DNA of 64,000 bases from Azospirillum endophyticum. Its GTDB lineage: Bacteria; Pseudomonadota; Alphaproteobacteria; Azospirillales; Azospirillaceae. The notes under the pieces were generated by a model. That model did no database searches. It saw nothing but the letters and a program-made list of their open reading frames with translations, and was not told the origin of the DNA. Where the stretch lies: positions 118,563 to 182,562 of the forward strand of contig NZ_JAENHM010000069.1 of NCBI RefSeq assembly GCF_016595245.1. The letters run 5' to 3'. Every line of letters begins with the position of its first letter. Within the stretch, counting starts at the first letter, position 1. Made by a program: the position numbers and the translations under genes. Shown piece by piece: positions 24,974 to 33,022 of the stretch.

Positions 24974-25971
24974 GCACCGCCCTGCACCCCGGCATCATCC
25001 CCGAGCCCGGTGCCTTCCTGCCCCACAGCCATTTCTGGACCGGAGAGGCCTTCGCCCTGGAGCGCGAACGGGTCTTCGGCCGCTGCTGGCTCTACATGGG
25101 CGTGTTCGACGACACCGACGTCCTGACCGCCGAGATGGCCGGGCTGCGCTTCGAGCTGCAGCGCCGTGGCGCGGCGATGGAGGGCGTCTGCCGCGATGGC
25201 GAGCGGGTGCGGCCGCTGCAGGTCGACCACTGCGGCGGCCTGGTCTTCGCCCGCGTGGCGCCGGAGGAGGGCAGGAAGAGCGGTCCGACCCTGGCTGAGC
25301 ATCTGGCCCCCTATGGCGAGCGGCTGGCGCTGATGTCGACCAATTGCCTGAACCCGCAGCCGCCCGTCGGCATTCCGTTCCAGGCCAACTGGAAGGCGCT
25401 GGTCGAGAACACGATGGACGATTTCCACGGCTCCACCGTCCATCCCGACACCATCCACCCTGCCGTCCATCCCGACTGGCAGAGCCATCTCGTCACCGAG
25501 CGCCACGGTGCCAACAGCGACTCCCGCTGGCTGTTGGCCGACGGCACCGCCGGCTGGTGGGCGAAGCTGGACGCCAAGCTGCGCATGCGCCGCTTCGCCG
25601 AAGAGTCCGTCTACCGCCACATCTTCATCTTCCCGAACTTCTATCTGGCGAGCTTCTACGGCGCCACGGTGATCCCGCACCGGGTCGATCCCGTCGCCCC
25701 CGACGCCTCGGTCCTGCGGTGGCAGCTGTTCCTGCCCACCACCCGATTGGAGACGGCGCGCGAGCAAGCCTTCCACCGCTCCACCGCCGCCTATCTCATC
25801 GAGTCCGCCGGCAGGGTGATCGCCGAGGACCGCCCGGTCTGCGAGGCGGTGCAGCAGGGGCGGCCGGGCATCGCCGATCTCCCCGGCTTCACCGGCATCT
25901 ATGGCCGGCGCGAGCGCCGCATCCTCGACTTCCACCAGGCGATGCTGCGGCAACTGGGAGAGCGGGCATGA
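24970..25971 (+). CDS. Rieske-less oxygenase catalytic subunit (non-heme iron domain)
   Basis: A 333-residue relative of Rieske oxygenase alpha subunits. The N-terminus FWTGEAFALERERVFGRCWL and the catalytic block ENTMDDFHGSTVH match the family; His153, His158 and Asp287 (AEDRPVCEAVQQG) give the 2-His-1-carboxylate iron site, with Asp150 as the bridging residue. In place of the Rieske domain (about residues 60-105) no Cys-x-His/Cys-x2-His pair exists; only VDHCGGLVF resembles the end of such a domain. Electrons must therefore come from another protein, most likely the Rieske protein encoded immediately upstream with a four-base overlap. Substrate is unknown. Confidence 0.82.
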   Translation: MSTALHPGIIPEPGAFLPHSHFWTGEAFALERERVFGRCWLYMGVFDDTDVLTAEMAGLRFELQRRGAAMEGVCRDGERVRPLQVDHCGGLVFARVAPEEGRKSGPTLAEHLAPYGERLALMSTNCLNPQPPVGIPFQANWKALVENTMDDFHGSTVHPDTIHPAVHPDWQSHLVTERHGANSDSRWLLADGTAGWWAKLDAKLRMRRFAEESVYRHIFIFPNFYLASFYGATVIPHRVDPVAPDASVLRWQLFLPTTRLETAREQAFHRSTAAYLIESAGRVIAEDRPVCEAVQQGRPGIADLPGFTGIYGRRERRILDFHQAMLRQLGERA

Positions 25972-26531
25972 GCGGAACGCTGACCTTCATCGAGCCGGCC
26001 GAGGAGCATGCCGAACTGCTGCTCGACTGGCGCACCCGGCCAGACATCGCCGGCCAGATGCTGACCAAAGTCCCCTATGACGTGGAGCGGCAGAAGGCGT
26101 GGCTGCGCCGCTGTGCGGAGCGTGACGACTATGTCCACCGCATCCTGTGCGTCGACGGCGTGCCGGCCGGCCATGTCTCCATCACCGTGACCGAACCAGA
26201 GTGGCGAATCGCCACCATCGGCGTGCTGATGGGCGAACGGGCGGGGCGGATGGGAGCCGCCCCGCTGAACTTCGCCTACATGCTGAATCATGTCTTCTTC
26301 GCCATGGGGCTGCGCAAGGTGGTGAACCACATCCTGGGCACCAACAGCCCCCGCCTGCTGAAAGGCCAGCCGATGATCGGCTACCGCCCGGTCGGCGTGC
26401 TGAAGCGCCAAGTGGTGAAGGACGGCCAGGAGATCGACCTGCACATCTTCGAAATGCTGGCCGAGGACTGGCTGGCGGTGCGCGACCGGTTCAGAATCTA
26501 CCAGGACATGGACGGGCGGGAATGGCGGTAG
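25968..26531 (+). CDS. GNAT-family N-acetyltransferase
   Basis: A 187-residue GNAT protein of the RimJ/RimL or PseH-like kind. Visible are LLLDWRTRPDIAGQML near the N-terminus, the substrate strand PAGHVSITVTEPEWRIATIGVLMGE (quoted in part) and NFAYMLNHVFFAMGLRKVV around the acetyl-CoA site, with a C-terminal LKRQVVKDGQEIDLHIFEML that is typical of acetyltransferases acting on amino sugars. It is the last gene of the SDR-Rieske-oxygenase operon and overlaps the previous stop (ATGA at 25968). It may acetylate an amino sugar produced elsewhere in the locus, but the link to the oxygenase is inference. Confidence 0.8.
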   Translation: MSGTLTFIEPAEEHAELLLDWRTRPDIAGQMLTKVPYDVERQKAWLRRCAERDDYVHRILCVDGVPAGHVSITVTEPEWRIATIGVLMGERAGRMGAAPLNFAYMLNHVFFAMGLRKVVNHILGTNSPRLLKGQPMIGYRPVGVLKRQVVKDGQEIDLHIFEMLAEDWLAVRDRFRIYQDMDGREWR

Positions 26532-26582
26532 GGAAAAGAGCCGCCCGGCGTCCCTGATGCCACCCCCGCCCGCAGGACTGCC

Positions 26583-27875
26583 TCACCCCCGCAGAACCCC
26601 CAGCGGCGCGCCCTGGAAGCCCGGAAAGCTGCGCGCCGCCGGCGGGCCGATCAGTTCCGACAGCACCGTCCGGTAGTCGGTGGTGACCGCCAGATCGACG
26701 CCGCGGTCGAGCTGGTGGCTGGCCAGTCCCGGCCAGCGGCCCAGCAGGCGCCCGCCCGCCACCCGGCCGCCCAGCACCATCATGGCGCCGCCATGGCCGT
26801 GATCGGTGCCCTGGCTGCGGTTGCCGCGCAGGCGCCGGCCGAACTCGCTCATCACCACCATTGTCAGGTCGCGGTCGTAGCGCTGGGTATCGGCATGGAA
26901 GGCGGCGATGGCGCGCGACAGCTGGCCGACGGCGTTGGCGAAACGCCCCTGCTGGTTCTCATGGGTGTCCCAGCCGCCGACATCGACACAGGCCGCCCGC
27001 AGGCCGATGTCCATCTTCAGCACGCGCGCCACCGTCTGCAGGGCGCGCCCGGCCTCGGTCTCCTCATAGACGGCACCGCCTTCCGCATCATAGGCGGCGA
27101 CCTTGCCGCCGGCCTCCCGCGGCAGCCGCCCGTCGACCGTCGTCAACCCGTCGAGCGCCGCCCGCGCCGTCCGCTCGTAGGAGCCGTCGCCCTGCCGATA
27201 CAGCGCCGCCAGCACCGCCGCCGCCTGCGGCCCGCCGGGAGGGGCCAGCCCGCCGCGCAGGTCGGGCACGGCGAGCGCGCCGCCCATCCCGGCCAGGGCG
27301 GCGGCCGGCGCCGAGGCGGTGCCGATGGCCGGAACACGTCCCGGCTCTCCCTCACCACGCCCCTCCTCGCCCAGCCAGCGGGCGACCCAGCCGCTGCCGG
27401 TACGGGCGAGGTCCTCCTCGCGGGCGATGCCGCGCTCCATCAGGTCCTGGGCGACGAAATGGCTGCGGGTGCCGTCGGTCAGCCCCACTGCATGGACGAT
27501 GGCGAGCTGACGACCAGCATACAGGTCGGCCAGCGGGGCGGCGTCCGGATGCAGGCGGAAGTCGAGGGCCGGGGCCAGCGTCTGCTCCAGCCGGATGCCG
27601 GCCTTTTGCCCCTCGGCCATCACCCGCAAGTCCGGCGTCCGGGCGGCGTGATAGTCGGGGTCGTCGGCCGGCGCCACCAGCGCCAGCATATCCGCCCCGC
27701 CGCGCAGGAACACCACCACCAGCGTGCCGGCCGGCGCTTCGGCACCGACTCCGGCCGAAGCATCGGCGGCAAAGGCGAGGCTGCGGATTCCAGGCAGTCC
27801 CGTCAACCCGCAGCCGGCCAGACCGAGACCGGCCGCCAACCCGCCCCGCATCATGCTGCGGCGTGAGATCGTCAT
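26583..27875 (-). CDS. Tat-exported DUF1501 protein
   Basis: About 430 residues with a twin-arginine signal at the N-terminus (SRRSMMRGGLAAGLGLAGC), which also contains a lipobox-like LAGC. The mature part has the DUF1501 pattern: VVVFLRGGADMLALVAPADDPDY, HAVGLTDGTRSHFVAQDLME and the conserved SEFGRRLRGNRSQGTDHGHG (all quoted in part). These proteins resemble the alkaline-phosphatase/sulfatase superfamily in fold and are regularly paired with DUF1800 proteins, but their reaction is unknown. GGAGG precedes the ATG at 27875 by seven bases. It is 13 bases downstream of the DUF1800 gene, so the pair is one unit. The large number of conserved His and Asp suggests metal binding. Confidence 0.85.
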   Translation of the reverse strand: MTISRRSMMRGGLAAGLGLAGCGLTGLPGIRSLAFAADASAGVGAEAPAGTLVVVFLRGGADMLALVAPADDPDYHAARTPDLRVMAEGQKAGIRLEQTLAPALDFRLHPDAAPLADLYAGRQLAIVHAVGLTDGTRSHFVAQDLMERGIAREEDLARTGSGWVARWLGEEGRGEGEPGRVPAIGTASAPAAALAGMGGALAVPDLRGGLAPPGGPQAAAVLAALYRQGDGSYERTARAALDGLTTVDGRLPREAGGKVAAYDAEGGAVYEETEAGRALQTVARVLKMDIGLRAACVDVGGWDTHENQQGRFANAVGQLSRAIAAFHADTQRYDRDLTMVVMSEFGRRLRGNRSQGTDHGHGGAMMVLGGRVAGGRLLGRWPGLASHQLDRGVDLAVTTDYRTVLSELIGPPAARSFPGFQGAPLGVLRG

Positions 27876-27888
27876 GGCATGTCCTCCG

Positions 27889-29505
27889 TCAACGCTGATT
27901 GAAGCGCGGCGCCATCGCCACAAAGGCGGCGACGCGGCGCAGCCGGTCGTCGCCGGCCTTGGTGCCGGGCGCCAGCAGGACGTCGGCCGCCAGTCCCATG
28001 CCGGACAGGATGGCGGCGGTGGTCGCCGCCTCCGGCTGGCCGTCCTGCAGGATGCCTTGCCAGCGGTCGACTGCCGCCGCCGCCGGCAGTGGAGCCGGGA
28101 AGCGGGCGGCGAGGTCGATGGCCCCGGTCTCCCACCGGTTCTCCGCCAGCCCGAGCAGCAGCCCCCAGCGGCGGCGCATGGCGGCGGCTCCCAGCCACGC
28201 CTCCATCCGGTCGGGATGGCCAGTCGGGGCGGGCCAGCCGAACAGCCGCTGGCCGCTGCCGTCCAATTCGCCCAGCAGCGGATTGGTCGGGACGAGGTCG
28301 ATGCCGGCGCCGCGGGCGAAGGAGGCGACCAGTTCCAGCGGGCGCTTCACCTTGGCGTCGCGGATCCCGGCGAAATCGGCCGACAGCGCGATGGCGCGGA
28401 CGACGCGGGCGATCTGGTCCGGCTTGCTGCGGTTCTCCGTCCACACCCGCGCCGCCAGGGCGACCAGCCCGGCCGGCGGGTCGTCGGCCACCAGCCGGCG
28501 GCACAGCGCGGTGCAGACATGGCGGGCGGTCGCCGGATGGTCGGCGACGAGGTCGAGCACGCGGTGTCCGTCAGCCATCGGCGACTGGAAGGGATCGAAC
28601 TCCCGTCCCAGCACCCGCTTCTGGTAGCCGTCGTGCCAGCCCTCGACATAGGTGAAGCGGCCGGTCACCGGCAGCTTGGCGTCGCCGCCCAGCCCGGCGC
28701 CGTCCTCCAGCGTCCAGCCGGTGAAGGCGCGGGCGGCCTCGTAGACATCCTGGTCGATATAGCCGTCGGGCGTGCCGCGCACGGCCCCCGGCACGTCGCG
28801 CCAGCGGTTGTACAGCGCGTTCAGATAGGCGCCGCTGCCCAGCGTGTGCAGCTCGAACAGCTCGCGGGCGTAATTCTCGTTGGCGCTGCCGGCGCGGGAC
28901 GAGCGGTTGTTCAGATAGACCTGCATGGCGCTGCTGGTCGCCACCGCCTCCAGGAAGGCGCGGAAGTTGCCCAGCGCATGCCGGCGGATGACGTCACGGT
29001 CATAGACCGGCAGGGCGGCCGCCACCGCCGGCTCGCCCGCCGCGTTGACGTTGAAATGGTTGTGCCAGAAATCGACCAGAACCTCCCGCAGCTGCCAGTG
29101 GCTGTGGACGGCACGGATCAGGGTGGCGGCGGCCACCTCCAGCCGCGGCCTCTGCCGCTCCGGCCCGGCGACCGCCGGACGGTTGGCGGCCAGCGACCAC
29201 AGCGACTCGATCGGCTGGCCCAGGCAGGCCAGCGGCCGGTCCTCGTCCACCGCCTCCCAGCCGTCGCCGGCCGGATAGCGGATGCGCAGCTTCGCCGCGG
29301 CGAGATGGCGCTCGACCTCGGGATCGTCAGTGTCGTTGGGGGAAAGCTGCCGGTCGAGCCAGCGGGCCAGCCAGTCTCGATGATCCGGGCGATCCGGCTG
29401 GGAACTTCCGGCTTCGAGATCCGCGGGTCGCGGACCGAAGGCGAGCCGGTTGAGGGCAATGACGGCAGGAAGAGCGGAAGACGGATTCGGGACGGCGCCG
29501 CCCAT
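27889..29505 (-). CDS. DUF1800 protein
   Basis: A 538-residue DUF1800 protein, recognised by ALNRLAFGPRPADLE at the N-terminus, then LVDFWHNHFNVNAAGEPAVA (about residue 130), NENYARELFELHTLG and ARAFTGWTLEDGAGL. The function of the family is not known. It regularly accompanies DUF1501, as here, and such pairs have been connected with exported or surface material. No clear signal peptide is visible, though the first 15 residues are hydrophobic in part. I chose the ATG at 29505 with GGAGG ten bases upstream; an in-frame TTG at 29529 is less likely. The gene lies downstream of the complete Rieske oxygenase, separated by about 94 bases. Confidence 0.85.
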   Translation of the reverse strand: MGGAVPNPSSALPAVIALNRLAFGPRPADLEAGSSQPDRPDHRDWLARWLDRQLSPNDTDDPEVERHLAAAKLRIRYPAGDGWEAVDEDRPLACLGQPIESLWSLAANRPAVAGPERQRPRLEVAAATLIRAVHSHWQLREVLVDFWHNHFNVNAAGEPAVAAALPVYDRDVIRRHALGNFRAFLEAVATSSAMQVYLNNRSSRAGSANENYARELFELHTLGSGAYLNALYNRWRDVPGAVRGTPDGYIDQDVYEAARAFTGWTLEDGAGLGGDAKLPVTGRFTYVEGWHDGYQKRVLGREFDPFQSPMADGHRVLDLVADHPATARHVCTALCRRLVADDPPAGLVALAARVWTENRSKPDQIARVVRAIALSADFAGIRDAKVKRPLELVASFARGAGIDLVPTNPLLGELDGSGQRLFGWPAPTGHPDRMEAWLGAAAMRRRWGLLLGLAENRWETGAIDLAARFPAPLPAAAAVDRWQGILQDGQPEAATTAAILSGMGLAADVLLAPGTKAGDDRLRRVAAFVAMAPRFNQR

Positions 29506-29599
29506 GGTGGATGAACCTCCGACGACCAAAGCCCCCCACGCGATGGTGACAGACCACCGGACCGCCGGACAGTGACAAAAAGCGGGATCGCCGCCCGCG

Positions 29600-30718
29600 T
29601 CAGCCCATCATCCCCCGCCACACCGCGTGGAACTGCTGGAGGCGCTCCTCGTTCAGGCCGAGCGCCGCCGGGCGGTCCGTCTGGCGGCAGCCCCGGAAAG
29701 CCAGTTCCGACGCCTCCTGGTCCTCGCGCAGCAGGGCGACGTTGAGGTCGCGGGCGCCGTCCTCGATCAGGCGGCGGGCGGCGGGGCCGCCCCTGCCGGT
29801 ATCGCCCTCCGGATCGGCCAGGAACAGGCGCAGCGTCAGCGCGCAGCGGTCGGGGCCAAGCGGGTCATAGGTCTGGACGCTCATCACCGCGCCACGGGTG
29901 AAGCCGATCTCCAAGTTGGGGAAGATGTGCAGGTGGTCGTAGTCGCGCAGGATCGGGCTGGGGCGGAAGCCCAGCCGCTCCGACACCCCGTCCCACCAAC
30001 GCGCGCTCTTGTCCGACACTGACGTCACGCCGCGGGAATGGGCGCCGTCATAGTCGCAACGCCAATCGCCCTTCACCAGTTTGCGGAAGGTGGTGGGGTG
30101 GGTGAGGTCGGCATGGTAGACCTCCAGCACGCTCTCCACCCCCATCTTCCAGTTGGCGGCCCATTCCATCGATCGCTCGTCGAAGGGGCTGACGAAGATC
30201 TCCGAGGCGTGGCGCAGCACATCGGCGTAGACGCCCAGCCAGCCGTCGAGATCCGGCCCCTCCGCCGCCACCCGCAGGAAGACGAAGCGGCCGCACACCC
30301 CAACCGCCACCGGCGTCAGGGCACGGCCGCAGCGGCCCTCGCGATCGAGACCGAAATTCGCCTCGTTACCGGGAATGCCGTAGGGCACGCCGTCGCGGTC
30401 GAAGGTCCAGCCGTGATAGCCGCAGCGCAGCATGCCGTTGCCGCGCGGCGCCCGGTGGATCAGGGCGAAGCGGTGGGTGCAGACGTTGCGGAAGCCCCGC
30501 AGATCCCCGTCGAAATTCTGCACCAGCACGTCCAGCCCGCCGATCCGCCGGGTCAGATAGTCGTTGGGCCGGGCAAGGTCGTCGGTGAAGCCGGCGAAGA
30601 CCCAGGCATGGCGGAAGACCCGCTCCTCCTCAATCCGGAAAATTTCCGGGTCGTGGTAGGCGGCGGGGGCGATGCCGGGGACGGCCTTGGCGGCGACGAA
30701 GGGGAGGGGGCTTTCCAT
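29600..30718 (-). CDS. Rieske oxygenase, alpha subunit, complete
   Basis: A 372-residue protein carrying both halves: Rieske ligands Cys80-x-His82 (NVCTHRFALIH) and Cys99-x2-His102 (LRCGYHGWTF), and a catalytic site with NWKMGVESVLEVYHADLTH, whose two His are at the standard five-residue spacing. The usual Asn and bridging Asp of the family are replaced by Ser and Glu (VESVLEVYH), which may alter electron transfer between subunits. REDQEASELAFRG gives the third iron ligand. The 15 residues around the Rieske cysteines are very similar to those of the free-standing protein at 24341-24973 (CTHRFAVIH versus CTHRFALIH), so the two may share ancestry. Substrate unknown; it lies downstream of a sialidase-like gene. 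Confidence 0.87.
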   Translation of the reverse strand: MESPLPFVAAKAVPGIAPAAYHDPEIFRIEEERVFRHAWVFAGFTDDLARPNDYLTRRIGGLDVLVQNFDGDLRGFRNVCTHRFALIHRAPRGNGMLRCGYHGWTFDRDGVPYGIPGNEANFGLDREGRCGRALTPVAVGVCGRFVFLRVAAEGPDLDGWLGVYADVLRHASEIFVSPFDERSMEWAANWKMGVESVLEVYHADLTHPTTFRKLVKGDWRCDYDGAHSRGVTSVSDKSARWWDGVSERLGFRPSPILRDYDHLHIFPNLEIGFTRGAVMSVQTYDPLGPDRCALTLRLFLADPEGDTGRGGPAARRLIEDGARDLNVALLREDQEASELAFRGCRQTDRPAALGLNEERLQQFHAVWRGMMG

Positions 30719-30799
30719 GATGCGCGAAGGGTATCCCGCTCCCCGCCGGCCGGTCCAGGGCACAGCGGGTCGCAGGCCCCCTCTTCCCAGGCTCTCTTC

Positions 30800-31948
30800 T
30801 CAGGGGCGGAACAGCGTCGCCTCGATGCCGCGCAGGCCGGTGGCGTCGCAGATGTAATAGGCGACCATGGCGCGGCCGTCCGGCAGCACCGCCGCCCAGG
30901 GATAGCCCAAATCCGGCGCCGGCCCGTCGTCGCGCAGCACAAGTTCCGGCACCTCGTCGGGCTGCTGGCGGCGCGGGTCGTAGAGGCGGGCGCGCACGCC
31001 GTAGGGCGCATGACGATAACCGCCGACCAGCAGCAACCGGCCATCGGGCAATGGGCAGGCGTCATAGGGATGGCCGACCACCGCATGGCGCCGCCACGGC
31101 TCCCAGCTGTGGCCCAGGTCGGTGGAACGCGAGGTCGCCAGATGGTCGTCCAGCCCGGTGGTGCGGTGGAAGGCGTGCAGCACGCCGTCGGAATCCAGGT
31201 GCAACGCCGTCTCGCAGAAGCCGGCCCTGGCCTCGGGGTCGAGGGCGATGACCGCCCGATGGACCCAGCTTTCCCCCCGGTCGGTGGAGGCGAAGAGATG
31301 GCTGGCATAGGTGCCGGTAGTGGGGTGGTGGGTGTAGCCGGTCTGCAGGATCGTGCCGTCCGGCGCCTCCACCGCCCGGCCGCGCACCGCACCGCCGTAA
31401 AAAGGCCGCTGGCCCGGCACGATGTCGGGATGGCCGGGCAGGGGAGGCAGGTCGCGGTGCGCGGTCCAGCTCCGCCCGCCATCGTCGCTGTGCCGGCTGT
31501 AGCCGCCCCAGAACAGGTAGAGGTCGCCGGTCTTGAGCGGGCTCCCCGCCAACCCGAAGCCCAGCGCGCGCAAGGCCTCCCCGTCGGCCGCCGGCACCGG
31601 ATACCAGCGGAAGCCGGTCAGCAGGATGCGGCCGTCGCTTAAGCTGAGCAGGCTGGCGTCCTGGTCGGCCGCCTGCGGGTCGGGGGGCAGCACCGTCTCC
31701 TCCCCCAGCACCTCCGCATCGGGGCCGAGCCGCAGCAGGACGGTCTGCGAGCGGGAATCGAGATGGTCGACATGGTTGAACCCGGTCTCCCCCGCCCGGT
31801 ACTCCGCCCCGCGCAGCCAGCGATGGTCGCGCGCCTGGCGGAAGGCCAACAGCACCGATCCGTCCCGCGTCGGGGCGAGCGACGGGAAGGACGCATAGAA
31901 ACGCGGGTCGCGATACAGCACGCGATGCTCGGCACCGGTCATGGCCAT
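30800..31948 (-). CDS. Sialidase-like BNR-repeat protein
   Basis: A 382-residue beta-propeller protein. Three Asp-boxes (S-x-D-x-G-x-x-W) are clear: SDDGGRSW, STDRGESW and STDLGHSW, with further degenerate repeats between them. The N-terminus has an arginine in PSLAPTRDGSVLLAFR that could be part of the arginine triad of sialidases. No signal peptide is present, so the protein is likely cytosolic or exported by another route. The ATG at 31948 follows AGGGGGA by five bases. It is 68 bases downstream of the GT2 gene and 81 bases upstream of the complete Rieske oxygenase. True sialidase activity is unproven; BNR propellers also occur in binding proteins and other glycosidases. Confidence 0.75.
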   Translation of the reverse strand: MAMTGAEHRVLYRDPRFYASFPSLAPTRDGSVLLAFRQARDHRWLRGAEYRAGETGFNHVDHLDSRSQTVLLRLGPDAEVLGEETVLPPDPQAADQDASLLSLSDGRILLTGFRWYPVPAADGEALRALGFGLAGSPLKTGDLYLFWGGYSRHSDDGGRSWTAHRDLPPLPGHPDIVPGQRPFYGGAVRGRAVEAPDGTILQTGYTHHPTTGTYASHLFASTDRGESWVHRAVIALDPEARAGFCETALHLDSDGVLHAFHRTTGLDDHLATSRSTDLGHSWEPWRRHAVVGHPYDACPLPDGRLLLVGGYRHAPYGVRARLYDPRRQQPDEVPELVLRDDGPAPDLGYPWAAVLPDGRAMVAYYICDATGLRGIEATLFRP

Positions 31949-32016
31949 CGGGTTCCCCCTGCTTCCTCTTCAACAACGGCCTCTTTAACGACGGCACCGG
32001 CCTCCCGGCGGCCTCA

Positions 32017-33009
32017 TTATTCCATACCGGAAATCGAGGCATAGCCGAGCTGGTAATACAGCCGGATCACCGCCCGCAAACCTTCCCCTTCCAGGCTTTC
32101 GACGTCGAGATCGGCCAGCTTGGCCAGATTGACGTTGAAGTCCCAGCGCTGTTCCGGCAGCCCGTATTGCCGTTGCGTCAGGCGGTTGGAAACACCCTGG
32201 TAGAACATCCGCCGCATCATCCAGCGCCGGCTCAGCCGGTCGGGATGGATGAAATGGAACACTGCGGCGGATGGAACATAGTAGGTCGCGGCACCAGCCG
32301 CGCGGATCTCGTTGAAGACGACGCCTTCGTTCGTCAGCAGTCCGTCCCCCTTTCGGCCGAGGCCGGTGGGGAAGGCGCGACCATCCATCAGCCGCTTGCG
32401 GAAGGCGCAGTTCCCTTCACCGAACCACTCCTTCTCACGCAAAAAGCGGGATTCGCTGTCCCATCCCCAGCGGCACGAGAAAAAGTGCAGCATGTCGTCG
32501 GCCAGCCAGTCCGGCCTGGACAGCGCCCCGAAATCCGGTTCGACCTCGCCGGCGACGATGTCGACGGCATCGCCCAGGCGGTGGAACGGTTCCAGCATCC
32601 GCTCCAGCCATCCTTCGCAGGCCCGCTCGTCGTCGTCGATGAAGACGATCAGCTCGCCCGCCGCCTCGGCCACGCCGCGGTTGCGGGCGAAGCTGACCCC
32701 CGGCCGCTCCTCCAGGACATAGCGCAGCGGCACACCCCGCAGGGCGAAGGCGGCCTGCCGCCGCTCGACGACCGGCCGTCCTTCCGCCAGGACGGAGTTG
32801 TCGATCACGAGGATTTCATGGGCAATGCCCGGAGAGCCACCCACCCGCTGGCCGATCAGGCTTTCCAGGCAGGCATCGAGCAGTCCGGGACGCCGATGGG
32901 TGCAGATGACGATGCTGGCGGCGACCGCCGGGCCGCCGGCGTTCGGGTTCTTGGCGTTAGGGCCACTGGCGTTAGGATCGTCGGCGCCGAGGCACTGGGT
33001 GGTCGACAT
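32017..33009 (-). CDS. Family 2 glycosyltransferase
   Basis: A 330-residue GT-A enzyme: ASIVICTHRRPGLLDACLESL opens the nucleotide-sugar fold (quoted in part), LVIDNSV follows, and the metal-binding DDD-like site is visible in IVFIDDDERACEGW. The segment GEGNCAFRKRLMDG and the aromatic ending typical for GT2 acceptor recognition are present. It probably extends a surface glycan or a flagellar glycan. The first 30 or so residues (DPNASGPNAKNPNAGG) are low-complexity and likely disordered. I took the ATG at 33009, which leaves a 13-base gap after the three-domain glycosyltransferase; an ATG at 33036 would overlap that gene. It is the second gene of the minus-strand glycosyltransferase pair. Confidence 0.87.
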   Translation of the reverse strand: MSTTQCLGADDPNASGPNAKNPNAGGPAVAASIVICTHRRPGLLDACLESLIGQRVGGSPGIAHEILVIDNSVLAEGRPVVERRQAAFALRGVPLRYVLEERPGVSFARNRGVAEAAGELIVFIDDDERACEGWLERMLEPFHRLGDAVDIVAGEVEPDFGALSRPDWLADDMLHFFSCRWGWDSESRFLREKEWFGEGNCAFRKRLMDGRAFPTGLGRKGDGLLTNEGVVFNEIRAAGAATYYVPSAAVFHFIHPDRLSRRWMMRRMFYQGVSNRLTQRQYGLPEQRWDFNVNLAKLADLDVESLEGEGLRAVIRLYYQLGYASISGME

Positions 33010-33022
33010 GGTGGTCCGCTTG

